Shown: in pieces, positions 1 to 5,018 of the stretch | Layout of the letters: every line of letters begins with the position of its first letter | Position numbering within the stretch: the first letter of the stretch is position 1 | From: Actinomycetota bacterium | GTDB lineage: Bacteria > Actinomycetota > Acidimicrobiia > Acidimicrobiales > JACDEA01 | DNA length: 5,018 bases | Direction of reading: 5' to 3' | Assembly: GCA_013816725.1 (NCBI GenBank) | Contig: JACDEA010000207.1 | Coordinates: 1 to 5,018, forward strand | Program-made: the position numbers and the translations under genes | Notes under the pieces: model-generated | What the model saw: the letters and a program-made list of their open reading frames with translations, nothing else | What the model was told of the DNA's origin: nothing | Databases searched by the model: none

Positions 1-434
1 AGGTCAACCAGGTCGGCGTTTTCCTCGGCATGAAGGCGGCCATCCCGGCGATGGCCACGGCCGGCGGTGGGTCGATCATCAACATCTCGTCGTTGGCCGG
101 CCTCATCGGCGCGCAGGGTCACGTCGCGTACTGCGCCAGCAAGTGGGCGGTGCGGGGCATGACCAAGGTCGCTGCGCTTGAAGTCGCCTCACTGGGCATC
201 CGCGTGAACTCGATCCACCCCGGGCTCATCGACACGCCGATGATGGATCACTACCGCGCTCTCGGTATCGCCGACCGGGCCGGCGCCGGGGTGCCGCTCG
301 GACGGCTGGCCGACCCCGAGGACGTCAGCGAGCTGGCCCTCTTCCTGGCGTCGGACGAGAGCCGCTACTCGACCGGGTCCGAATTCGTGATCGACGGTGG
401 GCTGGCGGCCGGGCCGATGGGTCCCAACGCCTAG
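1..434 (+). CDS. Short-chain dehydrogenase/reductase (SDR), C-terminal part, 5' end outside window
   Basis: This is an NAD(P)-dependent oxidoreductase of the classical SDR family, probably cytosolic. The frame is open from base 3 to the TAG at 432-434, giving 143 visible residues; the Rossmann N-terminus with the TGxxxGxG cofactor motif lies upstream of the window. Visible catalytic elements, numbered from the first full codon, are Asn2 (VNQVG), Ser30 (NISSLAG), and Tyr43 and Lys47 (YCASK). The Ser-to-Tyr spacing of 13, the ASKWAVRGMTK stretch and the RVNSIHPGLIDTPM segment resemble 3-alpha(or 20-beta)-hydroxysteroid dehydrogenases, but SDR substrates cannot be assigned from sequence alone. 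The C-terminus carries the usual S-T-G-x-x-x-x-x-D-G-G motif (STGSEFVIDGG). An ATG at 30 is internal, because the conserved NQVGVFLG lies before it. The gene overlaps the start of the next gene by 38 bases and may share its transcript. Confidence 0.93.
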   Translation, partial: VNQVGVFLGMKAAIPAMATAGGGSIINISSLAGLIGAQGHVAYCASKWAVRGMTKVAALEVASLGIRVNSIHPGLIDTPMMDHYRALGIADRAGAGVPLGRLADPEDVSELALFLASDESRYSTGSEFVIDGGLAAGPMGPNA

Positions 435-885
435 CCGCGGTCGGCCCGCCGCCGGGGCGCTGGCGTTGTTGTTGCTCGCAGCCGCCGCGGTCTGGTCGGC
501 GGGAGCGACCACCGCCCAGATCATCCGCCCGAACCCGACGACGGTGCCGACCGCGCCCAGCCAGACGGCGCCCCCGGCGACCGGAGCGACGAATCCACCG
601 GCCACCGTCACCGCCACCGCTCCCACCCGGCCGACGGCCACCAGCGTGGGGGTGAAAAAGGCGACCACGTCGTCGACGCGGACGGCGACCACCGCGACGA
701 TCCCCGACCTGGCCACCGACCCGGCGGCGGCGCCCAATCCCGAGTCCGTCAACGCCGAACCGCCGCCGGCCAGCACGGGCGGCGGCGGGATCAGCCCGAT
801 ATTCAACCTGCTGAGCGTGCTCGGGTTCGCGGCGGCGTTCGGGATCATGGGCCGCCGGTGGTTCCTCACCCGCGGCGAGGGCTGA
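397..885 (+). CDS. Small Thr/Pro-rich secreted, membrane-anchored protein of unknown function
   Basis: I do not recognise this 162-residue protein. Three parts are visible. Residues 1-40 form a basic N-region followed by a hydrophobic core (ALALLLLAAAAVW), which looks like a signal peptide with possible cleavage near Ala37 or Ala40. Residues 41-131 are low-complexity, rich in Thr, Pro and Ala. Residues 134-151 are a hydrophobic segment followed by a basic tail (GRRWFLTRGEG). This predicts an extracytoplasmic, extended stalk held by a C-terminal membrane helix. PASTG at 124-128 followed by the helix and the Arg-rich tail looks like a degenerate sortase signal, but there is no true LPxTG. The start is a GTG inside the dehydrogenase gene with no clear ribosome-binding site; later starts would cut into the signal segment. 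Strong G/C preference at third codon positions supports real coding. The lipase gene starts 44 bases downstream. Confidence 0.68.
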   Translation: MGWRPGRWVPTPSRGRPAAGALALLLLAAAAVWSAGATTAQIIRPNPTTVPTAPSQTAPPATGATNPPATVTATAPTRPTATSVGVKKATTSSTRTATTATIPDLATDPAAAPNPESVNAEPPPASTGGGGISPIFNLLSVLGFAAAFGIMGRRWFLTRGEG

Positions 886-916
886 ACCGCACTATCCGCG
901 TACCAAGGGGTCATAC

Positions 917-920
917 GGGG
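917..920 (+). promoter_or_regulatory. Putative ribosome-binding site of the lipase gene
   Basis: A GGGG run ends 9 bases before the GTG at 930 and 12 bases before the ATG at 933. The spacing favours the GTG, but the two starts are adjacent and differ by one residue. A second GGGG run lies at 907-910, too far away to act on the same start. No convincing -10 element is visible in 886-929, which fits transcription from further upstream. Confidence 0.35.
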
Positions 921-929
921 TAAAGACTC

Positions 930-1733
930 GTGATGGCGCTGCCGATACCGCAGCCAGTGAAGCCGTTCGTCACTGCGCTGCGCCGACGAGAGACCTACCT
1001 CGGTTACGCGCGCGAAGCGATGAGCTTCGCCAAATGCGTCGCCCGCTACCCGTTGGGCTTCGGCGATGGCGGGCTTCGGAGCGGCCGCCCGTCCGGCGAG
1101 GCCGATCGCGACACCCCGGTGCTGCTGGTCCACGGCTTCGGCCACAACCGCTCCGGCTGGTTCGTCGTTGATGAGCACCTTCGCCACGCCGGACTCACCA
1201 GCGTCCACAGGTGGAACTACGACCCGTTCCGCCACGACGTCCCCGAGTTAGCGGAGATGTTGGGCGAACGGGTCGAGCGCTTGTGCGCGGCCACAGGCTT
1301 CGACCGCGTGCACGTCGTGGGCCACAGTCTCGGCGGCATCCTCCTGCGGTGGTACATCCAGGAACTCGGTGGCGACGCACGGGTGATCACCGCGATCACG
1401 GTGGCGTCACCGCATCAGGGCACGCGATTGGCGAGCTTCGTTCCGAGCTTCGGCTCCCTCACCGCCCAGCAGTTGGCACCAGGCTCGTGGCTGATGCGCC
1501 GCCTCGAGCGGGCCGCCGCACCCTCGGCGGTGAGGTGGGTCGCGTTCTACTCCAATCTCGACTTCTTCGTGCAGCCGGCAACGTCGGCGATGATCACCAC
1601 CCCGGCCCTACGGGCAACGAACGTGCTCGTCAAAGACGCCGGTCACCTGTCGATCCTGCTGTCGTCCCGCGTGGCCGACGGCGTGGTCGACGCCATTCAG
1701 CACTCGCCTGTGGCCGACGCCGTCGCGTCCTGA
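930..1733 (+). CDS. Alpha/beta-hydrolase, lipase/esterase type
   Basis: This 267-residue protein has the signatures of a serine lipase or esterase that hydrolyses ester bonds; the substrate is not determinable here. The oxyanion-region motif LLVHGFGHN is at residues 65-73. The nucleophile elbow GHSLG at 131-135 has Ser133 as nucleophile. Asp211 in SNLDFFV is the likely acid and His239 in DAGHLS the catalytic His, so the triad appears intact and in the expected order. The ASPHQGT segment at 159-165 after the elbow is typical of triacylglycerol-lipase and PGAP1-like hydrolases. I see no clear signal peptide: the N-terminus is basic and amphipathic (ALRRRETYLGYAREAMSFAK), so the enzyme is probably cytoplasmic or membrane-associated. 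Start is GTG at 930 or ATG at 933. It follows the Thr/Pro-rich protein by 44 bases, possibly as one transcript, and ends 17 bases from the oppositely oriented helicase gene. Confidence 0.9.
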   Translation: MMALPIPQPVKPFVTALRRRETYLGYAREAMSFAKCVARYPLGFGDGGLRSGRPSGEADRDTPVLLVHGFGHNRSGWFVVDEHLRHAGLTSVHRWNYDPFRHDVPELAEMLGERVERLCAATGFDRVHVVGHSLGGILLRWYIQELGGDARVITAITVASPHQGTRLASFVPSFGSLTAQQLAPGSWLMRRLERAAAPSAVRWVAFYSNLDFFVQPATSAMITTPALRATNVLVKDAGHLSILLSSRVADGVVDAIQHSPVADAVAS

Positions 1734-1750
1734 ACATTGGACCGAAGTGA

Positions 1751-3928
1751 CTAGGCCCGCTTGAGCGGGGCCCAGGCAAGGAGCACGCGCTTCTCACCCA
1801 CGCTGGGGAACCGGACGACCGCCTCGGCCTTGTCGCCGGCGCCGATCACTTCGAGAATGACGCCTTCGCCCCATTTGCCGTGGACGACGTCGTCGCCGGA
1901 CTGAAGTCCGATCGTTTCGGCACCGGTGGTGCGGGCCGGCGACGACGAACCGCGGCGGATGGCAGCGTCGACGATGCCCTCGCGCCCGCCGCGCGCCATG
2001 GCCGGCCGACCACCCTCGACGACCTTCATCAACGTGGCGGGAATCTCGTCGAGGAAGCGGCTGGGCCGGTTGTACTGAGTGGTGCCGTAGATCGTGCGGC
2101 ACCACGCGTGGCTCAGGTACAGCCGCTGCTTGGCCCGGGTGATACCGACGTAGGCCAGGCGCCGCTCCTCCTCCAGCTCGTCGGGATCGCCCAGCGATCG
2201 CATGTGCGGAAACACGCCGTCCTCCATGCCGACGACGAACACGACGGGATACTCGAGGCCCTTAGCGGTGTGCAGCGTCATGAGCACGACCTTGGTCTCG
2301 TCGTCGTCGACCTCGTCGGCGTCGGCCACGAGGCTCACCGCCTCCAAGAACGTGTCGAGGTCGTCGTACTCGTGGGCGACGCCGAGCAGTTCTGCGATGT
2401 TCTCGATGCGGCCGGCCGCTTCGATCCGCTTGTCGGACGGCGCCGACTCCAACTCGGCCTGGTACCCGGTGCGGGCCAGCATCGTCTCGAGCAGCTTCCC
2501 GGGGCCGAAGCCCTCGGCGACCATGTGCCGCAACTCGCCCAGCGTGTGTTGCAGATCGCTGAGCCCACCGAGTGCCTTCCCGCTCACGCCGGCCTGATCG
2601 GCCGCGGCCAACGCCTCGAAAAAGGCCACGCCGGTGCGCGCCGCGAACGCGTCGAGCTTGGCCACGCTGGTGTCGCCCACGCCCCGCTTGGGCACGTTGA
2701 CGATCCGCTTCATCGACACTTCGTCGGACGGGTTGGCCGTGGCCTTCAGGTAGGCCAGCAGGTCCTTGATCTCGGCCCGGTCGTAGAACTTGACCCCACC
2801 CACGACCTTGTACGGCACGCCCTGCTTGACGAGTTCCTCCTCGACCACCCGGCTCTGCGCGTTGGCCCGGTAGAACAGCGCCACGTCGCCCCATCGGCGG
2901 CCGTCGCCATGGAGTCGCCGCATTTCATGGACGACCCACGCCGCTTCGTCGTGTTCGTCCTCGGCGTGATAGCGGGTGATCAACTCGCCGCCGACCTGCT
3001 CGGTCCACAACGCCTTGGGCTTGCGCATCAGGTTGTTGGCGATCACCGAATTGGCGGCGTCGAGGATCGTCTGGGTGGAGCGGTAGTTCTGCTCGAGCAC
3101 GATCACCGTGGCGTCGGGGAAGGCGTTCTCGAACTCGAGGATGTTGCGAATGTCGGCGCCTCTGAATCTGTACACCGACTGGTCCGAATCACCGACGACG
3201 GCGATGTTGCCGTGCTTCTTGGCCAGCAACATGATGAGTTCGTTCTGGGCCTTGTTGGTGTCCTGGAACTCGTCGACGAGGATGTGACGGAACCGGCGTT
3301 GGTAGTGCTCGAGTACCGAGAAGTCGGACTGCAAGATGTTGACGGTGACCATGAGCAGGTCGTCGAAGTCCATGGCGCTGGCCGCCAAGAGTCGCTGCTG
3401 GTACTCCCGGTATACGTCGGCGATCTTCCGCTCGTACGGACCCTGGGCGTTGTCCTTGTAGGCCTCGAAGTCGAGCAACTCGTTCTTGGCCGTCGAGATG
3501 ACGTTGTGCACCGTTCGCGGCGGGAACCGCTTGGTGTCGAGGCCGAGGTCGCGCAGCACGTAGTTGGTGAGCCGCACCGCGTCGGCCTGGTCGTAGATCG
3601 TGAAGGAGCTGCGGTAGCCGAACTTCGGCGCCTCGCGGCGCAGGATGCGCACGCAGGCCGAGTGGAACGTCGACACCCACATCTTCTCGGCCATTGGGCC
3701 CACGAGCGCAGCGACGCGGTGGCGCATCTCGTCGGCCGCCTTGTTCGTGAACGTGATGGCCAGGATCTCGAACGGCGACACCCCCGCTTCGGAGATCAGC
3801 CAGGCGACGCGGTGGGTGAGCACGCGGGTCTTGCCCGACCCGGCGCCGGCGACGATCAACAGCGGGCCGCCGGAGTGCGTCACCGCCTCCTTCTGGACGG
3901 GGTTGAGGCCGGAGAGGTCGAGGGGCAT
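1751..3928 (-). CDS. pcrA: ATP-dependent DNA helicase PcrA/UvrD (superfamily 1A)
   Basis: This is a complete 725-residue 3'-5' DNA helicase of the PcrA/UvrD/Rep family, which acts in nucleotide excision repair, removal of recombinase filaments and replication restart. All core motifs are present: Q motif (LNPVQ, ending Gln12), Walker A AGAGSGKT (27-34), motif Ia ITFTNKAADEM (58-68), motif II VDEFQDT (218-224), motif III GDSDQSVYRFRGA (246-258), motif IV QNYRS (280-284), motif V TLHTAKGLEY (551-560) and motif VI RLAYVGITRAK (590-600). After a flexible linker (about 640-675), residues 676-725 form the Tudor-like domain (DDVVHGKWGEGVI) that binds RNA polymerase in studied PcrA/UvrD proteins. Length is close to the usual 720-770. 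The open frame extends 156 codons upstream, but that part is antisense to the lipoprotein gene and has no family resemblance. The ATG chosen begins MPLDLSGLNPVQ and has a GAGG 6 bases upstream. Confidence 0.97.
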   Translation of the reverse strand: MPLDLSGLNPVQKEAVTHSGGPLLIVAGAGSGKTRVLTHRVAWLISEAGVSPFEILAITFTNKAADEMRHRVAALVGPMAEKMWVSTFHSACVRILRREAPKFGYRSSFTIYDQADAVRLTNYVLRDLGLDTKRFPPRTVHNVISTAKNELLDFEAYKDNAQGPYERKIADVYREYQQRLLAASAMDFDDLLMVTVNILQSDFSVLEHYQRRFRHILVDEFQDTNKAQNELIMLLAKKHGNIAVVGDSDQSVYRFRGADIRNILEFENAFPDATVIVLEQNYRSTQTILDAANSVIANNLMRKPKALWTEQVGGELITRYHAEDEHDEAAWVVHEMRRLHGDGRRWGDVALFYRANAQSRVVEEELVKQGVPYKVVGGVKFYDRAEIKDLLAYLKATANPSDEVSMKRIVNVPKRGVGDTSVAKLDAFAARTGVAFFEALAAADQAGVSGKALGGLSDLQHTLGELRHMVAEGFGPGKLLETMLARTGYQAELESAPSDKRIEAAGRIENIAELLGVAHEYDDLDTFLEAVSLVADADEVDDDETKVVLMTLHTAKGLEYPVVFVVGMEDGVFPHMRSLGDPDELEEERRLAYVGITRAKQRLYLSHAWCRTIYGTTQYNRPSRFLDEIPATLMKVVEGGRPAMARGGREGIVDAAIRRGSSSPARTTGAETIGLQSGDDVVHGKWGEGVILEVIGAGDKAEAVVRFPSVGEKRVLLAWAPLKRA

Positions 3929-3934
3929 CGCGGG

Positions 3935-3938
3935 CCTC
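3935..3938 (-). promoter_or_regulatory. Ribosome-binding site of pcrA
   Basis: On the minus strand GAGG (within CTGAGG) lies 6 bases before the ATG at 3928. It supports the short 725-residue start over the 156-codon N-terminal extension, which would run through the divergent lipoprotein gene. Confidence 0.55.
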
Positions 3939-3957
3939 AGGCTATCGGCGGCCTGTG

Positions 3958-3963
3958 TACGCT
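3958..3963 (+). promoter_or_regulatory. Possible -10 element for a leaderless lipoprotein mRNA
   Basis: TACGCT fits the actinobacterial TAnnnT -10 pattern and would place transcription start at about 3970-3972, at or next to the ATG. No Shine-Dalgarno-like sequence precedes that ATG, which agrees with a leaderless message. There is no good -35 hexamer at the expected distance, and six-base matches arise easily by chance, so this is tentative. Confidence 0.25.
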
Positions 3964-3971
3964 CCGGCGCA

Positions 3972-4703
3972 ATGAGGAAGCTCCTTGCAGTGCTGTTCGT
4001 CGCCTTGCTCGCCGCGTGCAATCGCGGCGGAAACGACGGCGCGTCGAAGGCGACGACGACGTCCGAGAGCAGCACATCGTCGTCGAGCCCGGGGTCCTCT
4101 TCCTCGACCTCGACGACCACATCGGCGGCGGCGTCGACGTCGATCGGCGCGGCCACGTCCACGTCGACCACGGTCGTCGACTCGCTCAAGGACGGCGCCG
4201 CGCCGCCGTGGAATGGGACAACCATCGCGTCGGGGCTGGCCCGCGACGTCGGCGTCGAGGAGTGGCGGAAGTCGGGACGAGGCGCCAAGGCCAGGCTCGC
4301 CCTGCCTGCCGACACCGGGTTGTCCTCCTCGGCGACGCCGCGGCGAGCGGACTTCGGCAGCGACCAGTGGGCGGTGGCCTGGGACGAGACCGGCAAGCCC
4401 GGCGTCTACCCGTCGGGGTCGTACTGCACAACATGCGGGCGAGGGGCGATCGGCATCGCCAGCCAGATGGGCGCCGACCAGGGCGACGCACCCAACAAGG
4501 TTCGCTGGAGCGACGGCAGCTCGGTGGCCTACGGACCCACCGACGCCATCAACGACCGGGGCCTGACGGTAAAGGACGCCGAGTGGACGGCCCGCATCAA
4601 AATCAGCGGCGTCGACGACGTCATCCTCGTGTGGAGCTATCAAGGGCGCGCCAACCTCGAACACCTGCTGAACAACCTGCGGTTCGTTACCGGCGCGCCG
4701 TAG
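3972..4703 (+). CDS. Lipoprotein of unknown function with Ser/Thr-rich linker and CxxC motif
   Basis: This 243-residue protein begins with a short lipoprotein signal peptide (MRKLLAVLFVALLAAC). The lipobox LAAC places lipidated Cys16 at the mature N-terminus, so the protein should be anchored on the outer face of the cytoplasmic membrane. Residues 25-67 are a low-complexity Ser/Thr/Ala linker. Residues 72-243 form a domain I do not recognise; it contains several Trp residues, a CTTC pair (Cys152, Cys155) that could form a disulfide or bind a metal, and a C-terminal amphipathic segment (RANLEHLLNNLRFV). The frame is open further upstream to 3645, but that stretch is antisense to the helicase, and only the ATG at 3972 gives the lipoprotein signal. 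The gene is divergent from pcrA across 43 bases and convergent with guaA. No function can be inferred from the neighbours. Confidence 0.87.
   Translation: MRKLLAVLFVALLAACNRGGNDGASKATTTSESSTSSSSPGSSSSTSTTTSAAASTSIGAATSTSTTVVDSLKDGAAPPWNGTTIASGLARDVGVEEWRKSGRGAKARLALPADTGLSSSATPRRADFGSDQWAVAWDETGKPGVYPSGSYCTTCGRGAIGIASQMGADQGDAPNKVRWSDGSSVAYGPTDAINDRGLTVKDAEWTARIKISGVDDVILVWSYQGRANLEHLLNNLRFVTGAP
4051..4172 (+). repeat. Low-complexity Ser/Thr codon tract inside the lipoprotein gene
   Basis: Triplets such as TCG, ACG, ACC, TCC and AGC recur with three-base periodicity and encode the Ser/Thr/Ala linker. The codons are mixed, so this is not a pure trinucleotide repeat, but the tract could still be prone to in-frame length change. 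Confidence 0.5.
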
Positions 4704-4714
4704 CGCACAACGAG

Positions 4715-4764
4715 CGTGTGTCGGTGCTCAGTTACCGGAAAACGCGACCTGACACCGACACATG
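4715..4764. terminator. Strong inverted repeat between convergent genes; probable bidirectional terminator
   Basis: TGTGTCGGTG at 4717-4726 pairs perfectly with CACCGACACA at 4753-4762. After a single unpaired C at 4727, TCAG (4728-4731) pairs with CTGA (4749-4752). The stem can be extended outward by a G-T and a C-G pair, and the loop is 17 bases (4732-4748). It fills most of the 81-base gap between the lipoprotein stop at 4703 and the guaA stop at 4785, the usual place for a shared terminator. Neither strand has a proper T-run after the stem, so classical intrinsic termination is not certain. A dispersed palindromic element or a protein-binding site are alternatives. Confidence 0.5.
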
Positions 4765-4784
4765 GCTTTCAGTCGACCTGACCG

Positions 4785-5018
4785 CTACTCCCACTCGATG
4801 GTGCCAGGGGGCTTCGACGTGATGTCCATCGCGACCCGGTTCACGCCCGGTACCTCGTTGATGATGCGGCTCGACAGGCGCTCGAGGACGTCGTAGGGAA
4901 GCCGGGCCCAGTCGGCGGTCATGGCGTCATCGCTGGTGACCGCCCGCACCACGATCGGGTACGCGTACGTGCGCTCGTCGCCCATCACGCCGACCGTCCG
5001 CACGGCGATCAGCACGGC
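4785..5018 (-). CDS. guaA: GMP synthase (glutamine-hydrolysing), C-terminal end, 5' part outside window
   Basis: GuaA converts XMP to GMP with ATP and glutamine-derived ammonia, the last step of de novo guanine nucleotide synthesis in the cytosol. Only the last 77 residues are visible, reading from the right edge to the TAG at 4785-4787. They match the conserved C-terminal dimerisation and XMP-binding region of the synthetase: RTVGVMGDERTYAYP, then ADWARLPYD, EVPGVNRV and the terminal DITSKPPGTIEWE. The Lys and Glu of the final KPPGTIEWE are known to contact the XMP phosphate and ring region in this family. The visible part is intact. A GTG at 5015 is internal, since the amidotransferase and ATP-pyrophosphatase domains must lie upstream, beyond the window. 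The gene converges on the lipoprotein gene across the inverted repeat. Confidence 0.97.
   Translation of the reverse strand, partial: AVLIAVRTVGVMGDERTYAYPIVVRAVTSDDAMTADWARLPYDVLERLSSRIINEVPGVNRVAMDITSKPPGTIEWE

Noticed and set aside
886..929. Promoter for the lipase gene in the 44-base gap
   Set aside because: No TAnnnT-type -10 with a supporting -35 was found; the gap holds only two GGGG runs, one usable as a ribosome-binding site.
189..1235. 348-codon open frame on the - strand across three + strand genes
   Set aside because: It crosses the ends of the SDR and lipase genes, both clearly real on the + strand, and its Ala/Val/Gly-rich translation is the mirror of the Thr/Pro linker.
3645..3971. 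Upstream extension of the lipoprotein frame
   Set aside because: It lies antisense to the PcrA Walker A and Ia region. The lipoprotein signal peptide starts at the ATG at 3972.
3929..4396. 156-residue N-terminal extension of PcrA with acidic Asp/Val runs
   Set aside because: The DVDVAAP-type runs are the antisense reading of the lipoprotein Ser/Thr linker. PcrA proteins normally start shortly before the LNPVQ motif, and the ATG at 3928 has its own ribosome-binding site.
4691..4700. CGGCGCGCCG perfect palindrome at the lipoprotein stop
   Set aside because: It lies in coding sequence, and 10-base all-G/C palindromes are common in DNA of this composition.
4686..4738. Direct repeat GTTACCGG at 4686-4693 and 4731-4738
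   Set aside because: An 8-base repeat 45 bases apart, one copy inside a coding region, is weak evidence for an attachment site or insertion; there is no mobile gene nearby.
1880..4822. 980-codon open frame on the + strand opposite pcrA
   Set aside because: It is antisense to a helicase with every core motif intact, runs on through the lipoprotein gene in another frame, and resembles no protein family. G/C-rich third positions remove stop codons from the opposite frame.

Overview
The window is about two-thirds G+C. Its coding frames strongly prefer G or C at third codon positions, and two of the predicted envelope proteins have long Ser/Thr- or Thr/Pro-rich linkers. Together with the protein sequences (an actinobacterial-style PcrA with a C-terminal Tudor-like domain, and an SDR resembling 3-alpha/20-beta-hydroxysteroid dehydrogenase), this suggests a high-GC Gram-positive organism. 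An actinomycetotal lineage such as Acidimicrobiia is my best guess, but that is inference and not proven by this stretch.

Layout from left to right. (1) Positions 1-434, + strand: the C-terminal part of a short-chain dehydrogenase/reductase cut by the window edge. (2) 397-885, +: a small Thr/Pro-rich protein with an N-terminal signal segment and a C-terminal membrane segment; its GTG start lies inside the end of the dehydrogenase gene. (3) 930-1733, +: an alpha/beta-hydrolase of the lipase type with a full Ser-Asp-His triad. These three genes could form one transcript. (4) 1751-3928, - strand: a complete PcrA/UvrD-type DNA helicase that meets the lipase gene tail to tail with 17 bases between the stops. 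(5) 3972-4703, +: a lipoprotein of unknown function, divergent from the helicase across only 43 bases. (6) 4704-4784: a convergent intergenic region dominated by a strong inverted repeat. (7) 4785-5018, -: the C-terminus of GMP synthase GuaA, running off the right edge.

The housekeeping part (pcrA, guaA) is ordinary chromosomal backbone. The two unrecognised envelope proteins and the lipase are the less conserved part. I found no mobile element, CRISPR array, RNA gene, phage gene or defence cassette, and no clear sign of an undescribed multi-gene system. The points most worth a second look are the intergenic palindrome at 4715-4764, the CxxC-containing lipoprotein domain, a degenerate sorting-signal-like C-terminus on the small membrane protein, and a possible leaderless promoter in the 43-base divergent gap. 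Several very long open frames antisense to real genes (one of 980 codons opposite the helicase) are explained by high-GC codon bias and were rejected.
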